Shown: positions 33,383-43,878 of the stretch, piece after piece
Layout of the letters: each line of letters opens with the position of its first letter
Position numbering within the stretch: the stretch's first letter is position 1
Assembly: GCF_030538285.1 (NCBI RefSeq)
Contig: NZ_JAUNUG010000013.1
Location: forward strand, 1-64,000
Source: Corynebacterium sp.
GTDB lineage: Bacteria; Actinomycetota; Actinomycetes; Mycobacteriales; Mycobacteriaceae
DNA length: 64,000 nucleotides
Direction: 5' to 3'
The notes under the pieces: generated by a model
What the model saw: the letters and a program-made list of their open reading frames with translations, nothing else
Told to the model about the DNA's origin: nothing
Database searches by the model: none
Made by a program: the position numbers and the translations under genes

Positions 33383-33991
33383 CTAGAAGCCGCAACCGTG
33401 GGCTCTCGGTACAACTACGATTGCAGCTTCGAGATAGGCACGACCCGGCGTACCCCACGGATACTGCGGCCTGATGACGCGGAGGTTCTGCACGAACCTA
33501 TAATCACAATCACATATCGCGGTACCCTGCTGAATGCAAATATCATGGTTCATGCATGCGCGGTCCAGGGAGTCGATTGGCTCACCCGGCCCCCATTGGT
33601 TTGGCCCACACCAGCGACCGTAATTCCACGTACCCGCCTGCCACCCCTGAGGGCTTATCTCAGCACCTCCCACTCCGATCATGTGGTTTCGAATTACGCC
33701 AATCCGGATGATCTCGGGATCGACTCCATCAGCCTGTGCGGTCTCGTCGTCGAAGATTCCTCGCTTGTCAATCGAGAAATCAAGATGTTTCTCGATAGCT
33801 CTGTTGATTTCATATTCCGAAGGACCATCGGAGACAATTGCATGGGCTTCAATGGAATCCTCTTGATTGAGCACCATAACGTTGTGGATGTCTTGGGACG
33901 AATTGATGGGAACGACCGAATGGGCCATCCCTGATGGCACGGCAATAAGGCTTGTCAACACGGCGATTGCGATCTTACGGAAGCGGTTCAC
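33383..33991 (-). CDS. secreted phospholipase A2-like protein
   Basis: A 202-residue exported protein. Residues 1-24 form a signal peptide (MNRFRK, hydrophobic core, cleavage near AHS). After a 95-residue acidic pro-region, residues about 122-170 carry the PLA2 layout: a calcium-loop-like YGRWCGP (124-130), the helix PIDSLDRACMNHD with the His149-Asp150 dyad, and CDCDYRFV (160-167). Cysteines at 128, 146, 152, 160, 162 and 200 could make the usual disulfides. By family it would cleave the sn-2 ester of phospholipids with Ca2+. Codon use is A+T-rich, so it is probably acquired. Confidence 0.78.
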   Translation of the reverse strand: MNRFRKIAIAVLTSLIAVPSGMAHSVVPINSSQDIHNVMVLNQEDSIEAHAIVSDGPSEYEINRAIEKHLDFSIDKRGIFDDETAQADGVDPEIIRIGVIRNHMIGVGGAEISPQGWQAGTWNYGRWCGPNQWGPGEPIDSLDRACMNHDICIQQGTAICDCDYRFVQNLRVIRPQYPWGTPGRAYLEAAIVVVPRAHGCGF

Positions 33992-34131
33992 TATGCACTC
34001 TTTCGGGGAAACATTAGGACGCTTTTCAGTTCAATCAACACCCTAACCGTTTCCGTGCTATTCTGAATAGAAAGTCGGCGGATGTTCATCCCGAGTTGAC
34101 CACGAGTTAACCAGCCCGCGCAACCACGCCG

Positions 34132-34218
34132 TTAAAGCTTTTTGATCACCCGCTGGTGCCGCCGGTCGGTCGAGCCCTGCCAGAACTCGATCCGCTCGGG
34201 CACCAGCCGCCAAAGGCG
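34132..34218 (-). pseudogene. pdxH-like C-terminal remnant 1
   Basis: On the minus strand this reads RLWRLVPERIEFWQGSTDRR and then HQRVIKKL-stop, with a stop just upstream in frame. The 'xLxPxRIEFWQGxxxRxHxR' pattern is the substrate-binding C-terminus of pyridoxamine 5'-phosphate oxidase (PdxH). Only about 28 codons remain, so it is a gene remnant. Confidence 0.7.
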
Positions 34219-34270
34219 TCAGTCCCCCCTCTTCCACATCGGCACGGGCATCGGCGCTTCGGGCGCCGAT

Positions 34271-34305
34271 ACCGTCCTCTATCTCACAGACGACGCAGCT
34301 ACAGC
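34271..34305 (+). repeat. 35-base direct repeat, copy 2 (pgl 3' end)
   Basis: Identical to 32878-32912. Here the frame would continue to CTT-TAA. The remaining upstream pgl sequence is missing, so this is a displaced gene end. Confidence 0.9.
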
Positions 34306-34421
34306 ACTTTAATCACCCGTTGGCGCCGACGGTCGGTTGAAGCCAGCCAGAACACCGCGGACAGGGTCATTGGGTGCGGCTCAGGCACGCCCACGTCGGG
34401 CAGGGAACGCAACTCGTCCAT
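34299..34421 (-). pseudogene. pdxH-like remnant 2 (N- and C-terminal pieces fused)
   Basis: A 40-codon frame (MDELRSLPDV...VIKVL) joins a piece resembling the PdxH N-terminal motif 'EPNAMxLATV' (here VPEPHPMTLSAV) directly to a C-terminal piece resembling remnant 1 (FWLASTDRRRQRVIKVL). The central enzyme is missing, so it is most likely an internally deleted pdxH. Its TAG lies inside the convergent pgl-end copy, which suggests the ancestral layout had pgl and pdxH converging with overlapping ends. Confidence 0.6.
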
Positions 34422-34441
34422 AACCACCATTGAACGCGAAA

Positions 34442-34463
34442 ACGCCCCCGCAAAGGGGGGCGT
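34442..34463 (-). terminator. rho-independent terminator after secG
   Basis: Arms ACGCCCCC (34442-34449) and GGGGGCGT (34456-34463) flank a 6-base loop. On the minus strand the stem is followed by TTTTC. It lies 15 bases past the secG stop and so ends the ppc-secG transcript. Confidence 0.85.
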
Positions 34464-34477
34464 CGAAAAGCGGGAAT

Positions 34478-34711
34478 CTAGCCGAAGGCCTGAATGAGGT
34501 TCAGCGCCACGATGCAGGTGATCCAGATGATCGCCATGAGGATGGTGTAGCGGTCGAGGTTCTTCTCCACCACGGTCGAACCGGAGAGGTTGGACTGGAC
34601 GCCACCACCGAAAAGGCTGGACAGGCCGCCGCCCTTGCCCTTGTGCAGGAGAACGAACACCGTCATGAGCACGGCGGTGAGCACGAGGATGATCTGGAGC
34701 GCAAGAGTCAT
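34478..34711 (-). CDS. secG: SecG, preprotein translocase subunit
   Basis: A 77-residue membrane protein with two helices (1-20, ALQIILVLTAVLMTVFVLLHKGK, and 52-75, ILMAIIWITCIVALNLIQAF) joined by the glycine-rich loop GKGGGLSSLFGGGVQSN typical of SecG. It assists the SecYE channel. It follows ppc by 21 bases and precedes a terminator; ppc-secG adjacency is usual in corynebacteria. Confidence 0.95.
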   Translation of the reverse strand: MTLALQIILVLTAVLMTVFVLLHKGKGGGLSSLFGGGVQSNLSGSTVVEKNLDRYTILMAIIWITCIVALNLIQAFG

Positions 34712-34732
34712 GACGAGCAGTCTACACCACGT

Positions 34733-37492
34733 CTAACCGGAGTTGCGCAGCGCGGTGGCGAGTCCGTTCATGGTCAGCTGAATGCCCCGGGAGACGGCCT
34801 GGCGGGCGTCGCCGGCGCGGTGGCGGCGCAGCATCTCCAGCTGGATGATGTTGAGCGGCAGCAGGTAGGGGAAGCGACGTCGCACGGAGCGAGCCAGGGC
34901 CGGGTTGTCGGCGAGGAGTTCCTCGCTGCCGGTCACCTCGGAGAACATGGCGCGGGTGAGCTCGAACTCCTCGGTGATCACTCCGTGGATGTGCTTGGCG
35001 ACATCGCGGTCGTCGATAAGCCGTGCGTAGAGTTCGGCCAGGTCCATGCCAGCCTTCGACATGACCTGCGCCATGTTCGACATGATGGAAGTGAAGAACG
35101 GCCAGGTCTCGTAGAGGTGGCGCAGTTCGGCGATCCTCTCCTCCCGGTCCTCGCCCTCGCCGATCCACTCGGCCAGTGCGGTGCCGACACCGAACCAGCC
35201 GGGCAGCAGCACGCGCGACTGGGACCAGGCCAGCACCCACGGGATGGCGCGGAGATCGTCGACACCCTTGGTCTGCTTGCGGGCCGTGGGGCGGGAGCCG
35301 ATGTTGAGCGAACCGATCTCGTGCAGCGGGGTGGACTGGGTGAAGTACGGGATGAAGCCGGGGTCCTCGTGGACGAGTTCGGAGTACTTCCGGCGTGAGA
35401 TGTCCGAGAGTTCGCTCATGATCTGGGTGGCACGCGCACGGTCGGCGAGGTCATCGACGGGCAGGAGGCTGGCCTCCAGCGTCGCGGAAACCAGCGCCTC
35501 CAGGTTGCGGCGGGCCGCCCGCTGGGAGCCGTATTTCGCGGAGATGATCTCGCCCTGCTCGGTGATGCGCAGCGAGCCGTCGACCGCCCCCTGCGGCTGG
35601 GCGAGAATCGCCTCATAGGAGGGGCCGCCGCCACGGCCGACGGTGCCGCCACGGCCGTGGAACAGGCGCAGGCGCACCCCGTACTCGCGGCCGACTTTCA
35701 CCAGGTCGGTCTCGGCGTCGTACAGCGCCCAGTTGGCGGCGAAGTAGCCACCGTCCTTGTTGGAGTCGGAGTAGCCGAGCATGACCTCCTGGATATCCCC
35801 ACGCTGGGCGAGGTAGGAGCGGTAGATCGGCAGATCCCACAGCTGGCGCAGGATGCCGGCGCCGGCCTGCAGGTCATCGATGGTCTCGAACAGGGGGATG
35901 ATGTCGACACTGCCGGTCGGGCCCTGCCCGTTGGCGCGGATGAGACCTGCTTCCTTGAGCAGCACCATCGGTTCGAGGATGTCGCTGACGGATTGGGCCA
36001 TGGAGATGATCTGATGCGGGATCATTTCTTCACCGAAGCGCTCGACGGAGTCGGCGGCCTGGGAGATGAGGTCCAGCTCGCGCTGGGTAGCCTCGCTGAA
36101 ACCGCGGTAACCGCGCGGGACCAGCGGGCGCGGGGTCTGCAGCTCACGGGTGAGCAGCTCCACCTTCTGCTCCTCACGCAGGGTGTCGTAGTTGGGGTGG
36201 ACGTGCGCGGTGGCGAAGACCTCGGTGAGCACATTCTCGAAGCTCTCGGAGTTCTGGCGCAGGTCGATGGAGTAGAGGTGGAAGCCGAAGGAGGCGATGG
36301 CGGAGCGGATGGTGGCGAGGCGGTCATCGGCGATGATCTCGTCGTTGGAGGCACGCAGGGAGGTGTCGATGATCTTCAGATCCGTCTCGAACTCCTCCGG
36401 GCCGCCATAGGGTTCGTGCTGGCGGTGCCAGGTGCCCTCGACGGCTTCCTCCCCGATGAGGTGCGCGGTGGTGGCGAGGATGCGGCCGCGGACGCCGTGG
36501 ACGGCGCGACGGTATGGTTCGTCGACGCGCGAGGGCACATCGTTGTGGCCCTTGCCGGCCAGGGCGACGAGTTCGACGGTGACGTGGGTCATCCGGTCGG
36601 AGAGGCTCAGCTCATGTTCCAGGGCGTGGAGCTGCTGGGCGTAGTACTTGAGGACGGTCTGAGCGGCGCGCCGCGAAGCATAGTCCAAGGTGGCAGCGGT
36701 GACGAAGGGGTTGCCGTCGTGGTCGCCGCCGATCCAGGAGCCGGGGCGGACGATGGCGCGGCCGGCATCCGCGTCGAAACGGTCGGTCAGGGCGGCGCGG
36801 ATATCGCGGTTGAGCTCGGGGATCTCCTTGAGCAGCGACAGCGTGTAGTAGCGCAGGCCGACCTCGATCTCGTCCTCTATGCGCGGGCGGGCCTGGCGGA
36901 TAAGCGCGGTCTGCCAGAGGATGGTCATCCGGCGGCGGATATTGCGCTCCACCTCGAGCAGACGGGACTCGGTACGCGCGGTCTCCTCGGCGTCCTGGAT
37001 GGCGTGCCGCTCCAGCATGAGCTGGGTGATGTGCTTCTGGGCGTCGAACACCGTCCGACGGCGGGTCTCCGTCGGGTGGGCGGTGAGCACCGGCGCGACG
37101 AGGGCACCGCGCAGGGACTTCTCAATGGCCGCCGCGCTGACGTCCGCCTCGTCGAACTTCTCCCATGTCGCCTCGAGAGTGGAATCCGGGGCCCCGCCTT
37201 CGTCGAGAATGCGCTCCCGTTTGAAATCATCGTGGATGTCCTCCGCCAGGTTCGCCATGAGGGCGAAATGACTGAAAGCGCGCACGATGGGGGTGGCGTC
37301 CTCCGGGTCGATGTTGCGGAACAGCTCGACGAGCACCTCCAGGGAGGCGTTGCCCTTCGCCACCTCGAAGGCCTGTTGGCGGGCGTGCTCCACGAGGTTG
37401 AAGACCTTCTCCCCTTCCTGCTCCGCGATCACCTGGCCGAGGATACGGCCCAGATAGCGGATGTCTTCCTGCAGATGATCGCGGATAGTCAT
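34733..37492 (-). CDS. ppc: phosphoenolpyruvate carboxylase
   Basis: A 919-residue anaplerotic enzyme (PEP + bicarbonate to oxaloacetate), the length expected for Corynebacterium. The catalytic histidine motif is VLTAHPTETRRRTVFDAQ (about residue 140), the second signature is MLGYSDSNKDGGYFAAN, the glycine loop is FHGRGGTVGRGGGPSYEAIL, and the C-terminus ends ALRNSG as needed for activity and allostery. The ATG at 37492 has AGGAG 7 bases upstream; an in-frame start further out would run into the tpiA terminator. Confidence 0.96.
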   Translation of the reverse strand: MTIRDHLQEDIRYLGRILGQVIAEQEGEKVFNLVEHARQQAFEVAKGNASLEVLVELFRNIDPEDATPIVRAFSHFALMANLAEDIHDDFKRERILDEGGAPDSTLEATWEKFDEADVSAAAIEKSLRGALVAPVLTAHPTETRRRTVFDAQKHITQLMLERHAIQDAEETARTESRLLEVERNIRRRMTILWQTALIRQARPRIEDEIEVGLRYYTLSLLKEIPELNRDIRAALTDRFDADAGRAIVRPGSWIGGDHDGNPFVTAATLDYASRRAAQTVLKYYAQQLHALEHELSLSDRMTHVTVELVALAGKGHNDVPSRVDEPYRRAVHGVRGRILATTAHLIGEEAVEGTWHRQHEPYGGPEEFETDLKIIDTSLRASNDEIIADDRLATIRSAIASFGFHLYSIDLRQNSESFENVLTEVFATAHVHPNYDTLREEQKVELLTRELQTPRPLVPRGYRGFSEATQRELDLISQAADSVERFGEEMIPHQIISMAQSVSDILEPMVLLKEAGLIRANGQGPTGSVDIIPLFETIDDLQAGAGILRQLWDLPIYRSYLAQRGDIQEVMLGYSDSNKDGGYFAANWALYDAETDLVKVGREYGVRLRLFHGRGGTVGRGGGPSYEAILAQPQGAVDGSLRITEQGEIISAKYGSQRAARRNLEALVSATLEASLLPVDDLADRARATQIMSELSDISRRKYSELVHEDPGFIPYFTQSTPLHEIGSLNIGSRPTARKQTKGVDDLRAIPWVLAWSQSRVLLPGWFGVGTALAEWIGEGEDREERIAELRHLYETWPFFTSIMSNMAQVMSKAGMDLAELYARLIDDRDVAKHIHGVITEEFELTRAMFSEVTGSEELLADNPALARSVRRRFPYLLPLNIIQLEMLRRHRAGDARQAVSRGIQLTMNGLATALRNSG

Positions 37493-37555
37493 GTGGTCTC
37501 CTTTATCGAACGGATGCCTACCTATCATGGCGTATCCGTGTCCCCGGCGCACGCT

Positions 37556-37567
37556 GCTTATCGACGC
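37556..37567 (-). repeat. 12-base word, intergenic copy
   Basis: Exact GCTTATCGACGC on the plus strand, immediately outside the tpiA terminator stem (sharing its last base) and upstream of ppc. Confidence 0.85.
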
Positions 37568-37602
37568 CACAACCCCCGCCGCTGCAGCGACGGGGGTTGT
37601 GG
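37567..37602 (-). terminator. terminator between tpiA and ppc
   Basis: Arms CCACAACCCCCG (37567-37578) and CGGGGGTTGTGG (37591-37602) are perfect complements around a 12-base loop, 14 bases after the tpiA stop. Loop bases CGCTGCAGCG can pair further. No T-run follows on the minus strand, so termination may be partial. Confidence 0.75.
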
Positions 37603-37615
37603 GACTGTCAGGTGT

Positions 37616-38395
37616 CTAGACAGCAGAGGCGGCAGCGGCCGCCAGCTTGGCGAAATCCTCGCCGTCGAGCGAGGCTCCACCGACCAGACCACCGTCGACG
37701 TCGGGCTGGCCGACGATCTCGGCGACGGAGTCGGTCTTGACGGAACCGCCGTAGAGGATGCGCATGCCGTCGGCGACCTCATCACCCGCGAGCTCACGGA
37801 TCAGCCCACGGATCGCGGCACACACTTCCTGGGCATCGGCCGCGGAGGCGACCTTGCCGGTACCGATGGCCCACACCGGCTCGTAGGCGATGACGGTGTT
37901 GGCCAGGTCCTCGGCGGACAGGCCCGCGAGGGAGGCGCGGGTCTGCTTCACGACGTAATCGACGTGGGTGCCGGCCTCGCGGATCTCCAGCGGCTCACCG
38001 ACGCAGACGATGGGGTGCATGCCGTGCTTGAGGGCGGCGGCGGCCTTCGCAGCGACCAGCTCATCGGACTCATTGTGGTACTCGCGGCGCTCGGAGTGAC
38101 CGACGACGACCCAGGTGCAACCGAGCTTGGCCAGCATCTGCGCGGACACCTCACCGGTGTAGGCCCCGGACTCGTGGGCGGAGACATCCTGCGCACCGTA
38201 GGTGACCTGCAGCTTGTCACCGTCGACGAGGGTCTGCACCGAGCGGATGTCGGTGAACGGGACGGTGACGGCGACGTCGACCTTCTCGTAGTAGTCCTTC
38301 GGCAGGGCGAAGTCGAGCTTCTGCACGGTGGCGATCGCCTGGTGGTGGTCCAGGTTCATCTTCCAGTTGCCGGCGATAAGGGGGGTGCGTGCCAT
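37616..38395 (-). CDS. tpiA: triosephosphate isomerase
   Basis: A 259-residue TIM barrel that interconverts dihydroxyacetone phosphate and glyceraldehyde-3-P. Substrate residues Asn and Lys are in AGNWKMN, His in VGHSERREY, the catalytic Glu in [12 protein letters not shown], and the phosphate loop in LYGGSVK. It is 35 bases after pgk, in the gap-pgk-tpiA order. Confidence 0.97.
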   Translation of the reverse strand: MARTPLIAGNWKMNLDHHQAIATVQKLDFALPKDYYEKVDVAVTVPFTDIRSVQTLVDGDKLQVTYGAQDVSAHESGAYTGEVSAQMLAKLGCTWVVVGHSERREYHNESDELVAAKAAAALKHGMHPIVCVGEPLEIREAGTHVDYVVKQTRASLAGLSAEDLANTVIAYEPVWAIGTGKVASAADAQEVCAAIRGLIRELAGDEVADGMRILYGGSVKTDSVAEIVGQPDVDGGLVGGASLDGEDFAKLAAAAASAV

Positions 38396-38430
38396 GTGGG
38401 TGGCACTCCTTTCAGGGTGGGTGTGTGTGT

Positions 38431-39648
38431 TTAGCGGTCGAGGACGGAAACGCCCGGCAGTTCCTTGCCCTCAAGGAACTCGAGAGAGGCGCCGCCACCG
38501 GTGGAGATGTGGGAGAACCCGTCCTCGTTGAGGCCGAGAACGCGGACGGAGGCAGCCGAGTCGCCGCCGCCGACGACGGAGAAGGAACCGTTGTTGGCGG
38601 TGGCGTCGATAATCGCCTGGGCAACGCCCTCGGTGCCCTTGGAGAAGGGCTCCATCTCGAAGACACCCATCGGTCCGTTCCAGAAGACGGTCTTTGAGGT
38701 GGCGAGGACGTCGGCGAACTCCTTGACGGACTCCGGGCCGATGTCCGGGGACAGCCAACCCTCCGGGATACCGTCGAGGGCGACGACCTTGTTCTCGGCG
38801 TCGGCGGAGAACTCTGCGGCGGCGACGAGGTCAACGGGCAGGACGATCTTGTCGCCGAAGCGCTCGAGGAGGTCCTTGCAGGTGTCCACCATCTCCTCCT
38901 GGAGCAAGGACTTCTGGGTGTTGTAGCCCTGCGCGTTGAGGAAGGTGTAGCACATGCCGCCACCGATGATGATCTTGTCGGCCTTGCCTGCCAGGGCCTC
39001 GATGACACCCAGCTTGTCGGAGACCTTGGAGCCGCCGAGCACGACAACGTACGGGGACTCGGGGTTGGTGGCGGTCTTCTCCAGGACGGAGATCTCTTTC
39101 TCCACCAGGGTGCCGGCGTAGGCCGGGAGGCGCTTGGCCACGTCGTAGACGGACGCCTGTGCACGGTGGACGACGCCGAAGCCGTCGGAGACGAACGCAC
39201 CGTTGTCCGCGGCGAGGGCGGCGAGCTCGTCAGCGAAAGCACCGCGCTCGGCCTCATCCTTGGAGGTTTCGCGGGCGTCGAAACGCACGTTTTCCAGCAG
39301 GAGGACATCGCCCTCGGTGAGGCCGTTGGCGCGCTCGTGCGCGTCCTCACCGGTGACATCACCGGCGAGTGCGACGTACTGGCCGAGTGCCTCGGACAGT
39401 GCCTCGGCGACCGGGGCCAGGGAGTACTTGGAGTTGACCTCGCCCTTCGGGCGGCCCAGGTGGGCCATGACGATGACCTTGGCGCCACCCTCGACGAGAG
39501 CCTTGAGGGTCGGAAGGGAGGCGGTGATGCGGCCCGCGTCGGTGATCTCACCGGCGTCGTTGAGCGGGACGTTGAAGTCGGAGCGGACGAGGATGTGGCG
39601 GCCGTCGACGCCCTCGTCGAGCAGGTCCTGCAGGGTCTTCACGGTCAT
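38431..39648 (-). CDS. pgk: phosphoglycerate kinase
   Basis: A 405-residue two-domain kinase that makes ATP from 1,3-bisphosphoglycerate. The N-domain substrate arm is [21 protein letters not shown]; the C-domain nucleotide site holds [11 protein letters not shown] and [11 protein letters not shown]. The ATG at 39648 ([14 protein letters not shown]) is in the expected position with AGGAG before it; the frame extends 33 codons further upstream into the spacer but without homology. It has a 153-base spacer from gap with hairpins. Confidence 0.96.
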   Translation of the reverse strand: MTVKTLQDLLDEGVDGRHILVRSDFNVPLNDAGEITDAGRITASLPTLKALVEGGAKVIVMAHLGRPKGEVNSKYSLAPVAEALSEALGQYVALAGDVTGEDAHERANGLTEGDVLLLENVRFDARETSKDEAERGAFADELAALAADNGAFVSDGFGVVHRAQASVYDVAKRLPAYAGTLVEKEISVLEKTATNPESPYVVVLGGSKVSDKLGVIEALAGKADKIIIGGGMCYTFLNAQGYNTQKSLLQEEMVDTCKDLLERFGDKIVLPVDLVAAAEFSADAENKVVALDGIPEGWLSPDIGPESVKEFADVLATSKTVFWNGPMGVFEMEPFSKGTEGVAQAIIDATANNGSFSVVGGGDSAASVRVLGLNEDGFSHISTGGGASLEFLEGKELPGVSVLDR

Positions 39649-39713
39649 GGCTGACTCCTTGACATGTGTCTGGGTTGGGAGAAAGGGGCGGCTGAATAGG
39701 GGTGCGGCCCGAC

Positions 39714-39729
39714 GTGTGCCGAGGCACAC
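39714..39729. other. hairpin in the gap-pgk spacer
   Basis: GTGTGCC (39714-39720) and GGCACAC (39723-39729) pair around two bases, and C+G-rich flanks (CGGCCCG, CGGGCC) extend the structure. It could act as an attenuator, mRNA-processing site or weak terminator between gap and pgk. Confidence 0.4.
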
Positions 39730-39801
39730 CCCGGGCCACAGGGTCACACTCCCGCCGGTCTCAGCCGAGGGGCCGACGGAGGTGTGTGAGAGGGGTATTG
39801 C

Positions 39802-41001
<1,200 letters not shown>

Positions 41002-41997
41002 TTAAGCTCCGTCGAGGATGTCGTCGGTGACGGCTTCGTTGGTGTCGGGGATGCCCAGCTCCTCGGCCCGCTTATCCGCCATGGACAGCAGGCGGCGGAT
41101 CCGCCCGGCGACAGCATCCTTGGTCATCTGCGGATCGGCGAGGCGGCCCAGTTCCTCCAGGGAGGCCTGCCGGTGCTGCACGCGCAGCTGCCCGGCCTCC
41201 GCGAGGTGCTCGGGCACGTCATCGCCGAGGATGTGCATGGCGCGCTCCACGCGGGCGGCGGCGGCGATGGCCGCGCGGGCCGAGCGACGCAGGTTCGCGT
41301 CGTCGAAGTTGGCCAGGCGGTTAGCAGTGGAGCGGACCTCGCGGCGCAGGCGCTTGTCCTCCCATTCGAGGCGGATCTGCTGGGCGCCCATGCGGGTCAG
41401 CAGCGCGCCGATGGCGTCGCCGTCGCGGATGACGACGCGGTCCGCGCCGCGGGTTTCCCGGGTCTTGGCGGAAATGCCCAGGCGCCGGGCGGCACCGACC
41501 AGCGCCAGGGCTGCTTCCTGGCAAGGGCAGGTCACCTCCAACGCGGAGGAACGCCCCGGTTCGGTCAGGGTTCCCTGCGCGAGGAAAGCCCCGCGCCAGG
41601 CGGCTTCATTGTCGGCGACGGTGCCGGAGATGACCTGCGGCGGCAATCCGACGACCGGGTGTCCCGAGCGGGTGACCAGTCCGAGGCGGCGGGCGAGATC
41701 TTCTGTACCTTCGGTCACCCGCAGCAGGTGGCGGGCGCTTTTCGACGCCCCGCCGGCACTGATCGTGTGCTCGTGGACTTCGACCCCATAAAGCTCGGTG
41801 AGCGACTCGGCCAGGCGGCGGGCGACGTCGCTTGAGTCCAGTTCCGCCTCGATGACGAGGCGTCCGGCGATGACCTGCATTTGCCCGGCGAAACGCAGCA
41901 GGGCCGCGGTCTCAGCGGCGCGCGCCGACTGGCGGGTCACCACCACCCGCGTCAGTTCGTCCTTCACCTTGTCTGTCAACGCCACAGCCGCAGCCAC
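41002..41997 (-). CDS. whiA: WhiA, sporulation/cell-division regulator homologue
   Basis: A 331-residue DNA-binding protein. The N-terminal two-thirds is a degenerate LAGLIDADG homing-endonuclease-like fold ([21 protein letters not shown]); the C-terminal part (about 230-310) is a sigma4-like helix-turn-helix ([29 protein letters not shown]). In actinobacteria WhiA controls division genes such as ftsZ. GTGs at 41997 and 41985 are both usable starts. Order rapZ-yvcK-whiA is conserved in Gram-positives. Confidence 0.94.
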   Translation of the reverse strand: MAAAVALTDKVKDELTRVVVTRQSARAAETAALLRFAGQMQVIAGRLVIEAELDSSDVARRLAESLTELYGVEVHEHTISAGGASKSARHLLRVTEGTEDLARRLGLVTRSGHPVVGLPPQVISGTVADNEAAWRGAFLAQGTLTEPGRSSALEVTCPCQEAALALVGAARRLGISAKTRETRGADRVVIRDGDAIGALLTRMGAQQIRLEWEDKRLRREVRSTANRLANFDDANLRRSARAAIAAAARVERAMHILGDDVPEHLAEAGQLRVQHRQASLEELGRLADPQMTKDAVAGRIRRLLSMADKRAEELGIPDTNEAVTDDILDGA

Positions 41998-42022
41998 CTT
42001 TCTGTTGAAGCTCCGGACCAGT

Positions 42023-42982
42023 CTAGACGTCCGCCCGCAACAGCGATGTCAGGGCCGCCGACAGCCTGGAGGGGTCATGGGTGTTTTTCACTCGGCCCGA
42101 CTCATCGACGGCGCGCAGGTCCGCGTACACCACCTCCGCCCCTAGGCCGGCCGCCGCGCGGGCCACGAAGTCCCGCTCGGCGGTGGTGCGGATGGTGTCG
42201 GAATCGACGAGGAAGCGGTCAATGTGCAGGGAGGGGGCGTGCTGGCTGAGCATGTGGATGTGGCGCTCGGAGGAAAAACCATGGGTCTCCCCCACCTCGG
42301 CCGCTAAGTTGAGAACCACGACCTTGAGTGCGGCCGATTCGTTGAGCGCCTCCACGATCCCAGGGACCAGTAGGTGCGGGATAACGGAGGAGAACCAGGA
42401 TCCGGGGCCGAGTGTGACCAGCGTCGCGTCGCGGATGGCGCGTACCGCCTCCGGGGAGGCCTCCTGGTTTTCGGGGATGACCCGCACGCGTCGCACCGTG
42501 CCGGGAGTGGTGGCCACAGCGACCTGGCCTCTGACGGGGCGGATGACCCGCGGGTCGTCGTCAAGCCCGGCTACTTCCGCCTCAATATCCAGCGGCTGAT
42601 TACACACCGGGACCACCCGCCCGTGGGAGCGGGTGAGCTCGGCGACCTTGTCCAGGGCGGCCTGTTCGCTGCCGAGAATGTTGGCCAGGCCGGCGATGAG
42701 CAGGTTGCCCACGGCATGGCCGGCGAGTGCCCCGGTGCCACCGAAGCGGTGTTGGAGGGTCTGAGCCCACATCTGCCCTTCGGAATCCTCTCGGGCCAGG
42801 GCCGCCAACGCCATACGGAGATCTCCCGGCGGGATGATGTCCATCTCCCGGCGCAGGCGCCCGGAGGAACCTCCATCATCGGCGACGGTGACCACGGCGG
42901 TGATCGAGGACGGTTCGCTCAGTCGCGCGGCAACCAAGGTCTGATAGAGGCCGTGTCCGCCTCCCAGAGACGTGATGTGCAT
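42023..42982 (-). CDS. yvcK: YvcK/CofD-like UDP-sugar-binding protein
   Basis: A 319-residue protein of the YvcK branch of the CofD family ([12 protein letters not shown] at the N-terminus, [26 protein letters not shown]). YvcK binds UDP-GlcNAc and tunes carbon flow and wall synthesis; in actinobacteria the homologue CuvA is a phosphorylated polar-growth factor. It sits between rapZ and whiA, 20-25 bases from each, as one operon. Confidence 0.92.
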   Translation of the reverse strand: MHITSLGGGHGLYQTLVAARLSEPSSITAVVTVADDGGSSGRLRREMDIIPPGDLRMALAALAREDSEGQMWAQTLQHRFGGTGALAGHAVGNLLIAGLANILGSEQAALDKVAELTRSHGRVVPVCNQPLDIEAEVAGLDDDPRVIRPVRGQVAVATTPGTVRRVRVIPENQEASPEAVRAIRDATLVTLGPGSWFSSVIPHLLVPGIVEALNESAALKVVVLNLAAEVGETHGFSSERHIHMLSQHAPSLHIDRFLVDSDTIRTTAERDFVARAAAGLGAEVVYADLRAVDESGRVKNTHDPSRLSAALTSLLRADV

Positions 42983-43002
42983 GAGTGGTACTCCAGGAGG
43001 GT

Positions 43003-43878
43003 TTAAGAGGTGGCGATATCGCGGTGCATGACGTTGACGTCGAGGTCACCGCTTTCAGACAGGCGGCGGCCGAGCTCCTCGGAGACGGCGACGGAACGGT
43101 GGTGCCCGCCGGTGCAGCCGACGGCGACGGTGATGAAGTTCTTGCCCTCGTGCCGGTAGCCGTCGAGCATGGACTGGAACATGGCCACGAAACGGTCGAG
43201 GAACTCCCCCGCCCCCTCCTGGGAAAGGACGTAGTCACTGACCGGCTCATCGGTGCCGCGGAAGCCGCGTAACTCCGGCACCCAGAAGGGGTTGGGCAGG
43301 AAGCGGACATCGACCATGAGGTCGGCGTCGCGGGGAGCGCCGTTTTTGAAACCGAAGGACTCAATCGTCACATGCTGGCGGTTATGCGCCATCGTGCCGA
43401 ACGACGCCTCGATCGCCCGGCGCAGGTCATGCACCGACAGGCTGGAGGTGTCGATGATGATATCGGCCATCTCCTTGATCGGATTGGTGATCTCCCGCTC
43501 CCGGTCAATACCCACCTGCAGCGTCTGATCATCCTGCAGAGGGTGGGTGCGGCGCACACTGTCGAAGCGGCGGATGAGCACATCATCACGGGCGTCCATG
43601 AACAGCACCGTCGGGGCAATATCCTCGCCGAGCTCTCTGAGCACATCCTTGAGGTTGCCGCCGAAGACGCGGGTGCGCACATCGGTGAGGAAGGCGACCT
43701 TGTCCACCGGCGGGTCCTGCTCCAGGGACTGCTTCAGGAAGGCGGGGATGAGCTTCGGCGGGAGGTTCTGGGCCACGAAAAAACCCTTGTCCTCCAGCAC
43801 CTTCGCCGCGGAACTCAAGCCGCCACCGGACATGCCGGTGATGAGGACGGGGGGCGTCGAGAAGCGGGGTGACGTCAT
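43003..43878 (-). CDS. rapZ: RapZ-family nucleotide-binding protein
   Basis: A 291-residue RapZ/YvcJ-like protein. The C-terminal domain is well kept ([20 protein letters not shown] with the GCTGGxHRSV motif). The N-terminal P-loop is altered: it reads [16 protein letters not shown], with Leu where GxxxxGK(S/T) requires Lys. The adapter function in RNase E-GlmZ control is known only in enterobacteria; its role here is unclear. The start ATG overlaps the uvrC TGA (ATGA). Confidence 0.92.
   Translation of the reverse strand: MTSPRFSTPPVLITGMSGGGLSSAAKVLEDKGFFVAQNLPPKLIPAFLKQSLEQDPPVDKVAFLTDVRTRVFGGNLKDVLRELGEDIAPTVLFMDARDDVLIRRFDSVRRTHPLQDDQTLQVGIDREREITNPIKEMADIIIDTSSLSVHDLRRAIEASFGTMAHNRQHVTIESFGFKNGAPRDADLMVDVRFLPNPFWVPELRGFRGTDEPVSDYVLSQEGAGEFLDRFVAMFQSMLDGYRHEGKNFITVAVGCTGGHHRSVAVSEELGRRLSESGDLDVNVMHRDIATS
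43854..43865 (+). repeat. variant of the 12-base word (GCGTCGAGAAGC)
   Basis: One mismatch to the main word. With its flank it forms GCGTCGAGAAGCGGG, also at 7303-7317 and, with one change each, at 34460-34474 and 51370-51384. All four are on the plus strand. Confidence 0.5.

Larger units (their letters stand above)
33992..34477. other. gene-poor segment with duplicated and decayed sequence
   Basis: This 486-base segment contains, from left to right, an A+T-rich leader of the phospholipase-like gene (to about 34110), a first pdxH-like C-terminal remnant (34132-34218), the second copy of the pgl 3' end (34271-34305), a second pdxH-like remnant overlapping it (34299-34421), and the secG-side terminator. 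No intact gene is visible. Confidence 0.7.

Noticed and set aside
35657-38434. A 925-codon plus-strand frame opposite ppc and tpiA
   Set aside because: Same antisense composition and covers two clearly conserved genes.
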